From positions 1 to 44,479 of the forward strand of contig JASJDS010000009.1 of the NCBI GenBank assembly GCA_030065055.1: 44,479 nucleotides of DNA. Reading direction: 5' to 3'. Shown one piece after another: positions 27,880 through 35,322 of the stretch. Numbering within the stretch: position 1 is the stretch's first letter; each line of letters opens with the position of its first letter. The position numbers and the translations under genes were made by a program. The notes beneath the pieces were generated by a model. It was not told where the DNA came from. It saw only the letters and a program-made list of their open reading frames with translations, and made no database searches. The DNA is from Calothrix sp. MO_192.B10. Its GTDB lineage: Bacteria > Cyanobacteriota > Cyanobacteriia > Cyanobacteriales > Nostocaceae.

Positions 27880-27900
27880 CATTGTTGAGCGTAAGTGCCA
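27880..27900. other. Predicted right attachment site of the nifK element
   Basis: Plus strand CATTGTTGAGCGTAAGTG, with the predicted core GA at 27887-27888. NifK coding lies to the right (GACTTGTGGCACTTACGC on the minus strand encodes DLWHLR). Confidence 0.65.
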
Positions 27901-29169
27901 CAAGTCTTTCTTAATCCAAACCTTGCCTTGCTTACCGAAGGGGCTAGCAGCGAGCATAGCTTCCATTTCTTCTTTGAATGGCTTTTCACCGTTGTTACAC
28001 AGAATGTGTACAGGTTCAGCACCTAATTCTAATAAGAAGCTGGTAACACCATGGATCAAGTCGGGATCGCCGTAGATAGCGAACTTCTTACCGTGAATCC
28101 ACGCATAGGAGTCAGTCATCGCGTCAACTAAGCGACCACGCTCAATTTCTAACTCCTCAGGAATGGGCTTACCAGTCATTTCAGACAATGCCATCAAGAA
28201 CTCATCAGTTCCCTTCACACCCCAAGGACGGAGAACCTTGGTTTGTTGACCCCAGCTCTTCTTAACAAACTCTTGGGTTTTAACAGTGGAGTAGTGCTGT
28301 AAGAAGATGGTATCTTCAGCATTGCAAGCATCTGCTGCATCTTCTAGCTTAGTACCACCGGGGTACATATCGAACTGACCATTGTTGGGAGAATCCAGAT
28401 AGTCGCTGTTGTCAGAGAGAATTGTGTAGTCAATTCCCATTAAACCGAGCATCCGCTTGATTTCGCGGTTGTTTTCGGTGTAGGTATCAAAACCAGGAAC
28501 AAAGTTCAATTTACCATTGCTCTTGCTCTTCTTCTTACCCTCAGTCAGGTTAGAAAGAATACCCTTCATCATGTTGTCGTAGCCAGTGATGTGAGAACCT
28601 ACGAAACTGGGGGTATGAGCAAAAGGAACAGGAAGTTCTTTAGGAACAGCACCTTTATTCTTAGAGTTAGTGATGAATGCACCCAAGTCATCACCGATAA
28701 CCTCAGCCATACAGGTGGTGGAAACAGCAATCATTTTGGGCTTGTAAAGCTCGTAAGAGTTCTGCAAACCATCAATCATGTTGTTCAAACCACCGAAAAC
28801 TGCTGCGTCTTCAGTCATAGAAGAAGATACCGCAGAGAATGGCTCTTTGTAGTGACGGCTGAGGTGGGTACGGAAGTAAGCAACACAACCTTGAGAACCT
28901 TGGACAAAAGGTAAAGTACCTTCAAAACCAACCGCAGCGAAGATAGCACCTAGGGGTTGACAACCTTTAGCAGGGTTAACAGTTAAAGCTTCACGAGCAA
29001 AGTTCTTTTCCCGATATTCCCAGCTTTTTGTCCACTCAGAAACCCGCTCAACTTCAGATTGGGGGTGTGCACCTTCAAACTGTTCCCGCTTATTCTTAAA
29101 CAGTTCGCTATATTCAGGCTGTTGAAATAGTTCAACGTGGTCTACAATTTTCTCTGGATTCTGTGGCAT
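27887..29169 (-). CDS. nifK: NifK, N-terminal segment of an interrupted gene
   Basis: Residues 1-~428 of the MoFe protein beta subunit. P-cluster ligand region [35 protein letters not shown], and [13 protein letters not shown] are intact, as are [10 protein letters not shown] and [13 protein letters not shown]. The protein with NifD forms the alpha2beta2 nitrogenase component I. After WHLRS the frame continues 32 residues into the element ([12 protein letters not shown]...) and stops at 27790. In vegetative cells only this truncated product could be made. Confidence 0.97.
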
Positions 29170-29336
29170 TGATGTATCTCTCTAGTTTCTGGGTAAGTAG
29201 CTGGTAATGGGGATAGCCTAAAAAGGGATTTTTCACCTCCAGAGGGTTTGAAGCGGAGTTACGAGTGATGAATTATGAATAATGAATGAAATTATTCATC
29301 CAGCATTCAGCATTCACCATTCCCTCCCCTCACTTC

Positions 29337-29356
29337 CCTGGGGTGAACACCCCAGG
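29337..29356. promoter_or_regulatory. nifD-nifK intergenic hairpin
   Basis: CCTGGGGTG-AA-CACCCCAGG forms a 9-bp GC-rich stem about 20 bases after the nifD stop. A hairpin between nif structural genes may protect transcript ends or attenuate nifK expression; no T-run supports full termination. Confidence 0.5.
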
Positions 29357-29376
29357 CTATCCAGATATTTCAAGAA

Positions 29377-29512
29377 TTAGGCAGCCTTAGCTTTTGCAGC
29401 AGTTTTCTTCCAAGGAGTAGCAACTAAGTCCCAAGTGGGGCTGTTGAGTGCCATATCCATGTCACGAGCGAAGATAGCAAATCCGTCATAACCGTGATAA
29501 GGACCGGAGTAA
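29377..29512 (-). CDS. nifD: NifD, C-terminal segment of an interrupted gene
   Basis: About 45 codons: [20 protein letters not shown] then [15 protein letters not shown] and an alanine/lysine-rich end (AAKAKAA). This is the C-terminus of the nitrogenase alpha subunit. The reading frame joins at core TTACTCCG with the middle segment (32492 onward) to give [13 protein letters not shown], exactly as in uninterrupted NifD. Confidence 0.95.
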
Positions 29513-29633
29513 CTCTTTTTATGGTTTAATGGTTTTAGTCCCTAAATGTTACTGATAAGCATTGTATATCATAAACATTGTTTAGCAATAACATAATTAT
29601 TTTTAGGCTAAATATAGGCTAATACCAAGCACC

Positions 29634-31052
29634 ATGCATAACCAGGGTCAAGATAAATATCAACAAGCATTTGCAGATATGGAACCGCTTCCATCTACCG
29701 ACGGCAGTTTCCTCGGTTCATGTCTGCAATCACAACAGCAAAGGGAACACATGAGAGCGAAAGTATTAGCAGAATTGTCACAGTTAAATTTGCGTTTGAA
29801 ATCTGCAAAGACGAAGGTAACAATTAGGGAATCAAATGGAAGTCTGCAATTACGAGCGACTTTACCAATTAAACCGGGAGACAAGGATACAAAGGGAACT
29901 GGGAGAAAGCAATATAATATTAGTTTGAATATTCCCGCCAATTTGGATGGTTTAAGAACAGCGGAAGAAGAAGCCTATGAACTGGGGAAATTAATTGCTC
30001 GTAAAACCTTTACTTGGAATGATAAATATTTAGGACATGAGGCAATTAAGAAAGATTTGCCAACTATTGGTGAGTTATTAGATAAGTTTGAACAAGAATA
30101 TTTTAAAACCCATAAACGCACCACAAAAAGTGAGCATACTTTTTTCTATTATTATTCCCGAGCCAAGCGGTTTACAAACCCCAAAGATTTAGCCACGGCT
30201 GATAATTTAATTAGTGCCCTTGAAAAAATAGATAAGGAATGGGCGAGGTACAATGCAGTTAGGGCAATTTCAGCATTTTGTATGACATTCAAAATAGAAA
30301 TTGATTTATCGAGCTATTCTAAAATGCCGGATAAAAATTCCCGGAAGATACCAAGCGATGAAGAAATTATTGCTGGAATTATCAAGTTTGAAGACTATTT
30401 AAATAATAGAGGTAGACAAGTTAATCAAAATGTGAAAGATAGCTGGCAACTTTGGCGATGGACTTATGGAATGTTAGCGGTTTTTGGTTTACGTCCGCGA
30501 GAACTTTTTATTCATCCTGATATTGATTGGTGGTTAAGTCAAGAAAATTTAGATTTGACATGGAAGGTACATAAAGATTGTAAAACTGGGGAAAGACAAG
30601 CTTTACCTTTACATAAACAATGGATTGAGGAGTTTGATTTAAGGAACCAGAAATATTTAGAAATGTTGGCAGATACGATTAGCAAAAAAGATAAAAATAA
30701 TCATGCAGAAATCACAGCATTAACTCAACGAGTTAGTTGGTGGTTTAGGAAAATTGGTTTGGATTTTAAACCCTATGATTTACGCCATGCTTGGGCAATT
30801 AGGGCACATATTTTGGGGATTCCTATTAAGGCAGCAGCGGATAATTTGGGGCATAGTGTGCAGGTGCATACCCAAACTTATCAGCGTTGGTTTTCGTTAG
30901 ATATGCGGAAGTTGGCGATTAATCAGGCTTTGAGTAAGAGGAGTGAAGTTGAGGAGATTAAGGAAGAAAATGCTAGGTTGAGAGTAGAGAATGAAAGGTT
31001 GAAGATGGAAGTAGAAAAGTTGAAGATGGAGTTGGTTTATAGAGGAATTTGA
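29634..31052 (+). CDS. xisA: XisA, tyrosine site-specific recombinase of the nifD element
   Basis: 472 residues, same length class as Anabaena XisA and nearly alignable along its length from memory (NQGQDKYQQAFADMEPL, RKQYNISLNIPANLDGL, KRTTKSEHTFFYYYSR, WQLWRWTYGMLAVFGLRPRE). Catalytic residues of the tyrosine recombinase family: Arg in FGLRPRE (287/289), DLRHAWAIR (382-390), LGHS (405-408) and the nucleophile Tyr416 in HTQTYQRW. The C-terminus is a leucine/glutamate/lysine coiled coil (EEIKEENARLRVENERLKME). It excises the nifD element during heterocyst differentiation. It is transcribed opposite to nifD, 120 bases from the left core. Confidence 0.97.
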   Translation: MHNQGQDKYQQAFADMEPLPSTDGSFLGSCLQSQQQREHMRAKVLAELSQLNLRLKSAKTKVTIRESNGSLQLRATLPIKPGDKDTKGTGRKQYNISLNIPANLDGLRTAEEEAYELGKLIARKTFTWNDKYLGHEAIKKDLPTIGELLDKFEQEYFKTHKRTTKSEHTFFYYYSRAKRFTNPKDLATADNLISALEKIDKEWARYNAVRAISAFCMTFKIEIDLSSYSKMPDKNSRKIPSDEEIIAGIIKFEDYLNNRGRQVNQNVKDSWQLWRWTYGMLAVFGLRPRELFIHPDIDWWLSQENLDLTWKVHKDCKTGERQALPLHKQWIEEFDLRNQKYLEMLADTISKKDKNNHAEITALTQRVSWWFRKIGLDFKPYDLRHAWAIRAHILGIPIKAAADNLGHSVQVHTQTYQRWFSLDMRKLAINQALSKRSEVEEIKEENARLRVENERLKMEVEKLKMELVYRGI

Positions 31053-31116
31053 ATTTGTTTATAAAATAGATGTGGTGCGTTGCGCTGCGCGACAACACAC
31101 CCTACTTTCTAGGATA

Positions 31117-31863
31117 TTAATTTCTTATGTCTGTTTTGTCAAAGATGCGCCGATCAATCATTAAGCAAAATTCATTCCATTCCATTTCATATAATTCTGC
31201 TATTTTTCTTTGATAATATACCAATAATATGCCATTCTTATGCTCAGGATTATAATCTTCGATAGCTTGCTCATAGGTGTATTCACCTCTAAAATCAAAT
31301 TTTATTTTCTTGTCCGTCTTAAATGATATTCTACCTTCCTTAAAAAGTAATATATCTATGTCTAATTCTTGAGGAAAGCATAACTGATATTGTCCTTTTA
31401 TTTGATCATGAATATGAACTCTAAATATTTCATGACGACTTTGATCTATATAACTTAACTGATTGATTTCACTGATTGAAGGCTTTCTATTTAAATCGTT
31501 ATGTAAACGGTAAGCAAAATCAGCGACTTGATTGACAATTTCAATAACATCTTCTAAATTCAAGTAGCGGTATAAAATAATGCTAGGATAATGTTCTGGA
31601 AAACTTCGCTCTCTCCAATCAAAATTTTTTGATTCTAATATTTGAATTATTTGACAAAACTCATCTTTTGTAAAGGCAACACTACCGCCAGTTTTACCAC
31701 TTTCCAAAATGTCAAATTCAAATAACCATTTAAACTTATTTTTGCCTCTGTAATGAACACGCAAGTACAATAAATCGTTTTGAGCAATTACTCCATATCC
31801 AGGACAATCATCACCAAAAAATACTCTTTTATCCAGATTTTTGGGTCGAGTGATTGTAACCAT
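31117..31863 (-). CDS. Hypothetical protein on the nifD/xisA element
   Basis: 248 residues from ATG 31863, convergent with xisA. No family recognised. It contains CPGYGVIAQNDLLYLRVHYR and KWLFEFDILESGKTGGSVAF, an aromatic/charged soluble composition, and no membrane or signal segment. Codon use is AT-rich relative to the nif genes. As the only other gene on this minimal element, a role in element maintenance is possible, but there is no direct evidence. Confidence 0.7.
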   Translation of the reverse strand: MVTITRPKNLDKRVFFGDDCPGYGVIAQNDLLYLRVHYRGKNKFKWLFEFDILESGKTGGSVAFTKDEFCQIIQILESKNFDWRERSFPEHYPSIILYRYLNLEDVIEIVNQVADFAYRLHNDLNRKPSISEINQLSYIDQSRHEIFRVHIHDQIKGQYQLCFPQELDIDILLFKEGRISFKTDKKIKFDFRGEYTYEQAIEDYNPEHKNGILLVYYQRKIAELYEMEWNEFCLMIDRRIFDKTDIRN

Positions 31864-31886
31864 TGTTTAATCTCACTTAAATTATT

Positions 31887-32009
31887 AGGACTTACGCAAC
31901 TGGCATATTTTTTCTGTAGGGTGCATGACGCTGCGAGAATATTTGAACGTAGTCATCAGGCTTGTAACCTCACGCACCAATCACCAATTGTGACAATTGC
32001 GTAAGTCCT
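31887..32009. repeat. MITE-like repeat, family B (copy 1)
   Basis: Inverted ends AGGACTTACGCAA and TTGCGTAAGTCCT. A related copy lies at 39142-39256 between two dynamin genes of the other nifD element. Confidence 0.8.
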
Positions 32010-32011
32010 GA

Positions 32012-32110
32012 TTATATCAACAATTGATAAATTATTATATCTTGCTCTTTGATAAATCCTTCGATCGCACGGTATTCATCCAAACTGTAGCGATGCTCAG
32101 TGGAAATCAT
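32012..32110 (-). pseudogene. Short fragment resembling the N-terminus of a Uma2/DUF820 protein
   Basis: 32 codons from ATG 32110: MISTEHRYSLDEYRAIEGFI then KEQD and stop. HRYSLDEYRAIE resembles the start of Uma2-type PD-(D/E)XK proteins common in cyanobacteria. It ends 3 bases from the family B repeat, which probably truncated it. The remaining sequence to 32465 is AT-rich with no gene. Confidence 0.35.
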
Positions 32111-32491
32111 AGCTAGTAGCCGCTCATATTAGCAATAGAACAACAATACTATTTTGTCACAGATTTAGCTGTCAGGTAATATTATGCTGTGATGCTTTCA
32201 AATGAAGCCGCAGATTGACATAAATTGTAATTTCCAACTCTGCCGATAAATCGCCATTTTTAATCTAATAAAATAGTAATTGAAAAAGTTTTTATCTTTA
32301 CAGATTCTCTTGAATATGAATTTAATTAAATACTCAAATCTTTACAGGAGAAAACTTATATCTTTCTGTTCATTCAAAACTTTATTATCTAAAATAAGCC
32401 TACAGCTCATATTTAGACTAAAAGTAGACTATTTTTATATCACAGCAAAAAAACCTTGATTTACCCTAGTTTTGCTCCCACTTTCCAGGTT

Positions 32492-33078
32492 CGGAGTAAT
32501 CCCAGGAGTGCATTTGACGGAAGGGAAGACCCATTTTGTGGAAAACGTACTTCTCTTTGATACCAGCAGCAACCATGTCAGGATGCTTGTGCTTCACGAA
32601 CTCCTCGAATTCGTAAGCGGTTACGTCATCATAGATGATGGTAGCGTTATCGATGTAGTTGGTGGTACGCTTGTAGTCGTCATTGTGAGCGAACTCGTAG
32701 CCAGTACCGATAACTTCGATACCCAGGTCTTGGAATGCGGGGACAACGTGACGAGGACGTAGACCACCAACGTACAGCATTACGGTCTTACCTTCCAATC
32801 TGGGACGATACTTTTCAAGTACCTCGTTCATGATTGGTGTGTACTTAGCGATTACCTTCTCAGCGTTTTCTTGGATCTTCTCGTCGAAGCGAGCAGCAAT
32901 TTCACGAAGAGATGCAGCAATCTTGTTGGGACCAAAGAAATTGAACTCCATCCAAGGCATTCCGTATGCTTCCTCTAAGCTACGGCAGATGTAGTTCATA
33001 GAACGGTAGCAGTGAATCAAGGTTAACTTCGCAGCAGGACCTTGAACCAACTCATTAATGGTACCATCACCAGACCGC
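32492..33078 (-). CDS. nifD: NifD, middle segment between two interruption elements
   Basis: About 195 residues of the nitrogenase alpha subunit: [112 protein letters not shown]. The right end joins foreign DNA just before SGDGT (the expected Trp codon TGG reads CGG), and the left end leaves at the TTACTCCG core and reads EPGKWEQN before stopping at 32466. The N-terminal ~290 residues of NifD lie beyond the window. The segment is trapped between a tyrosine- and a serine-recombinase element. Confidence 0.95.
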
Positions 33079-33089
33079 GACGACGCGGT
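33074..33089. other. Predicted attachment site of the second nifD element, with inverted repeat
   Basis: ACCGCG-ACGA-CGCGGT is a perfect 6-bp inverted repeat exactly at the point where nifD similarity ends (nifD coding up to about 33076-33078). The crossover dinucleotide cannot be fixed because the other end is outside the window. Confidence 0.55.
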
Positions 33090-33120
33090 ACTATATAACC
33101 ATAGTTTGTGGGTGGTTGAG

Positions 33121-34479
33121 ATGAGTATATATGGTTATGCGCGGGTTTCCAGCACCGAGCAGGCAGAAGAATATGATGCACTGAATCAGCAGATAGCAAG
33201 ATTGAAAGGTGCTGGTGCGGAGGTCGTATTGGTGGATGTGGAGTCTGGGCGATCGCACACCAGAAAGGAGTTCACCAAACTGTTGAAGATGGTGGAGCGT
33301 GGGGAGGTACGAGAGGTAATTGTCACCCGCGTGGATAGGTTGGGGCGCAGTGACATTGATGTAATCAGGACTATTCAACTGTTTAATGACTGTGGAATTA
33401 TACTGCGGATTTTGGACGCACCTATCGATATATCTTCATCCTTTGGGAGGTTCAGTGCGTCCCAGATGGCTGCACTGGCTGATTTTGAATCTAGGCTGTT
33501 ATCTGAGCGCACCCGGCATGGGATGGCTTATTTCCGTAGCCAAGGGAAGGTACAGACGGCTCCTTTTGGGTTTCAAATCGATGGTGAGCATAAACTAGAA
33601 CCACACCCGCGTAACTTTGCGATCGCCAGGGAGATAATTGATTTATTGCTAGGGGGATACAGTTACGGAAGGGTGAGCAAGCATCTGGCAGAGAAACATG
33701 GTATCAAATTCTCGTTGTCGGGATTACGGCATTGGGTTAAGAATCCTGCGGTTTGCGGACATACCAGGTATTTTACGGAGATGGAGTATCGGAGAAATCC
33801 GAAAAATCCAAGGAAACCTGTGATACTGCGAAATACCCATAAAGCAGTTGCCAGCGATGCAGAAATAGCAGAAATACTCCACGCTGCCAAGAACAAGCCA
33901 CGGGTATCAGTGAGGAGGCAGGGAGACTACCCACTCAAAGGATTATTGCGCTGCCACCATTGCGGTGGTGGGATGTTTCGCACGGTATACAAATTTAAGA
34001 AAGGAGACGGGGAAACGCACTGGGTTCGTTGTAATAGCCATGCTAGAGGGTCGCACTTCTGTGGGAATAAGAAGAATACGCGGTTATCGGATTTGACCGA
34101 GCAGGTAATCTGTGCGATTACGCGCAAGGCAGAGGAAATTGTGGAAGAGGTTAATGTACGGGATTCTGGTGTGGTTGATTCACCAGCATTAATCGAATTA
34201 CGGGGGCAGTTGGCAGCATTGGAAGCATTGGGTTCCACAAATCCTGCCATCCTGGGAGCAATCCTGGATATCCGCAACCAAATAGATGCAGAGGAATCCA
34301 GGCTGCGGGTGGGGGTAAAAATCGCCCAGGATAAGTACAAACTCGCGTGGACGTACAGTCAACCAGGGTTTTGGGAATCACTCTCCCAGGTGGATTTAAG
34401 GGAGGCATTCAGGTCATTTGTACTGGAAGTCGCGGTGGATTCCAATGGGGATGTAGCTGAGATTGTTTGGGACTTTTGA
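33121..34479 (+). CDS. Large serine recombinase of the second nifD element (XisF-like)
   Basis: 452 residues from ATG 33121, where [14 protein letters not shown] places the nucleophile serine at position 10; the longer frame from 33058 enters nifD DNA and is unlikely to be the start. It contains [23 protein letters not shown], the recombinase-domain [20 protein letters not shown], and a zinc-ribbon [13 protein letters not shown] ... [15 protein letters not shown] (about 280-320). By eye it is closest to the nifE-element enzyme ([22 protein letters not shown]-type blocks). Followed by a strong terminator at 34601. Confidence 0.94.
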   Translation: MSIYGYARVSSTEQAEEYDALNQQIARLKGAGAEVVLVDVESGRSHTRKEFTKLLKMVERGEVREVIVTRVDRLGRSDIDVIRTIQLFNDCGIILRILDAPIDISSSFGRFSASQMAALADFESRLLSERTRHGMAYFRSQGKVQTAPFGFQIDGEHKLEPHPRNFAIAREIIDLLLGGYSYGRVSKHLAEKHGIKFSLSGLRHWVKNPAVCGHTRYFTEMEYRRNPKNPRKPVILRNTHKAVASDAEIAEILHAAKNKPRVSVRRQGDYPLKGLLRCHHCGGGMFRTVYKFKKGDGETHWVRCNSHARGSHFCGNKKNTRLSDLTEQVICAITRKAEEIVEEVNVRDSGVVDSPALIELRGQLAALEALGSTNPAILGAILDIRNQIDAEESRLRVGVKIAQDKYKLAWTYSQPGFWESLSQVDLREAFRSFVLEVAVDSNGDVAEIVWDF

Positions 34480-34550
34480 TGTGGATGATGCAAGTCGTAG
34501 TATGCGATCGCTAATTGGCGTAACCGAGCGTAAAACTGGGGTGAACTCAT
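34359..34550 (-). CDS. Small protein convergent with, and overlapping, the second nifD-element recombinase
   Basis: 63 residues from ATG 34550, with Shine-Dalgarno AGGAG at 34558-34562 (7-base spacing). The unique first part is MSSPQFYARLRQLAIAYYDL; the C-terminal ~40 residues are antisense to the recombinase. The well-placed ribosome site supports translation. Same layout as at the nifE and nifK recombinases. Function unknown; candidate control factor. Confidence 0.45.
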   Translation of the reverse strand: MSSPQFYARLRQLAIAYYDLHHPHQKSQTISATSPLESTATSSTNDLNASLKSTWESDSQNPG

Positions 34551-34600
34551 CAATTTTCTCCTGAAGCGATATGTCTAACGTAGTTGATTTTTGTTGAACG

Positions 34601-34626
34601 CTAGGTTCGCCGCGAACCTAGTTTTT
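34601..34626 (+). terminator. Intrinsic terminator after the recombinase
   Basis: CTAGGTTCG-CCG-CGAACCTAG (9-bp stem) is followed by TTTTT. It lies 120 bases after the recombinase stop and insulates it from the dynamin/CHAT genes. Confidence 0.85.
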
Positions 34627-34674
34627 GCCCGGTAATATAGGCTTTTAGGCTCTGGAGACTGTCTAGCTAGAAAA

Positions 34675-34845
34675 TAAGGCAGGAGGAAAGAGGTATTCCT
34701 CCCACCGGATAGCTCAACAAAGAGATTAAATCAGTGAGGCGTAAACGCCTCAAACGGCTTTCATCCCTTGCCTGAAGTACAGATGTGACTTGTAGCGTGG
34801 CGGAAAGTCACATCTTCAAGGGCTTTCAGCCTGTCTTCCTGTAAA
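34675..34845 (+). ncRNA. Candidate structured RNA or IS200/605-derived palindromic repeat
   Basis: Three successive hairpins in 170 bases without an ORF: AGGAGGAA (34681-34688) with TTCCTCC (34696-34702); TGAGGCGT with ACGCCTCA (34735-34752, two-base centre); and a compound stem CCCTTG (34765-34770) with CAAGGG (34817-34822) enclosing ATGTGACTT (34783-34791) with AAGTCACAT (34805-34813). The motif CATCCCTTGCCTGAAGT resembles ends of cyanobacterial IS200/605 elements, so a non-autonomous derivative is an alternative to a functional RNA. The rest of 34480-35005 is AT-rich with no gene besides the small convergent ORF. Confidence 0.5.
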
Positions 34846-35005
34846 AATTTGATTAGAAATAATCTAAGCTTTATTTTTTTGATATGTCAGTTTTTTGCGT
34901 TTTTGCAAGAGTTTTTGCCAGAAATATAAAGTTTTAGTAAAAAATCATCAAAAATGATTGTGTGTGATATTTTATTTTTAGTTGAAAATACTTAGGTTCA
35001 AAGCT

Positions 35006-35278
35006 ATGCTGAATAAGCAAAGCTTAGTAAATACACTTAGGTTCTGGAATTTCAGCCAGATAAGTACTCTGGGTAAAGGAAGTTCCGTTGTTAACGAAAT
35101 TGATGTACACAGCGATCACGTTAATGGTGGTGTAAAACTGGATGCGAATTTATTTCACAGTTTTCGAGAATTCAACGTTGGTCAAGATAGAGGCGTTTAT
35201 TTTGTGAATCCAGAGGTGATAACTGAATATATTTTATCGCGATACAAATTTCATCCTCCCCGCGTTTTTCAAAATTGA
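35006..35278 (+). pseudogene. Fragment of a filamentous-haemagglutinin (two-partner secretion) domain
   Basis: 90 residues from ATG 35006. GGVKLDANLFHSFREFNVGQ then RGVYFVNPEVITEYILSR matches the conserved NLFHSF..FNV...VYF.NP..I..I..R block of the TPS/haemagglutination activity domain found at the N-terminus of large secreted adhesins. There is no signal peptide and the huge repeat region is missing, so this is probably a truncated remnant. It precedes the dynamin cluster by 44 bases; a retained role as a small protein in that operon cannot be excluded. Confidence 0.6.
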
Positions 35279-35322
35279 GATACTCCCGAAAAAAAACAGC
35301 TTAAGAAAGGAATTAAAAAACT

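Larger units (their letters stand above)
14358..27888. mobile_element. nifK interruption element, complete (~13.5 kb)
   Basis: Both nifK junctions are visible. The element carries a serine recombinase at its left edge reading inward, a 47-residue convergent ORF, a double-glycine peptide, a candidate structured RNA, a peptidylarginine deiminase, a GH31 protein, a six-hairpin glycosidase and a HsdR-N-like protein. Removing the 13,529 bases between the GA dinucleotides restores nifK exactly in frame. Excision itself is inferred. Confidence 0.9.
29505..32499. mobile_element. nifD element with xisA, complete and unusually small (~3.0 kb)
   Basis: Flanked by direct repeats TTACTCCG on the minus strand (29505-29512 and 32492-32499). 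The right copy is within GGATTACTCCG, identical to the 11-bp core I recall for the Anabaena 7120 nifD element; the left copy reads GAGTTACTCCG. Contents are xisA, one unknown minus-strand gene, a MITE-like repeat and a small gene fragment. Excision removes 2,987 bases and restores nifD in frame. The Anabaena 7120 nifD element is about 11 kb. Confidence 0.95.

Noticed and set aside
27790-27886. 32 residues after WHLRS as a genuine NifK extension
   Set aside because: This is element DNA read through after the junction; the normal NifK C-terminus lies at 14102-14359.
31117-31863. Unknown gene on the xisA element as an excisionase
   Set aside because: Position alone suggests it, but no DNA-binding motif is visible and it is larger than typical excisionases, so no function was assigned.
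33058-33120. Longer start for the second nifD-element recombinase
   Set aside because: The extra 21 codons run through the nifD junction and lack similarity to recombinases; ATG 33121 gives the standard N-terminus with Ser10.
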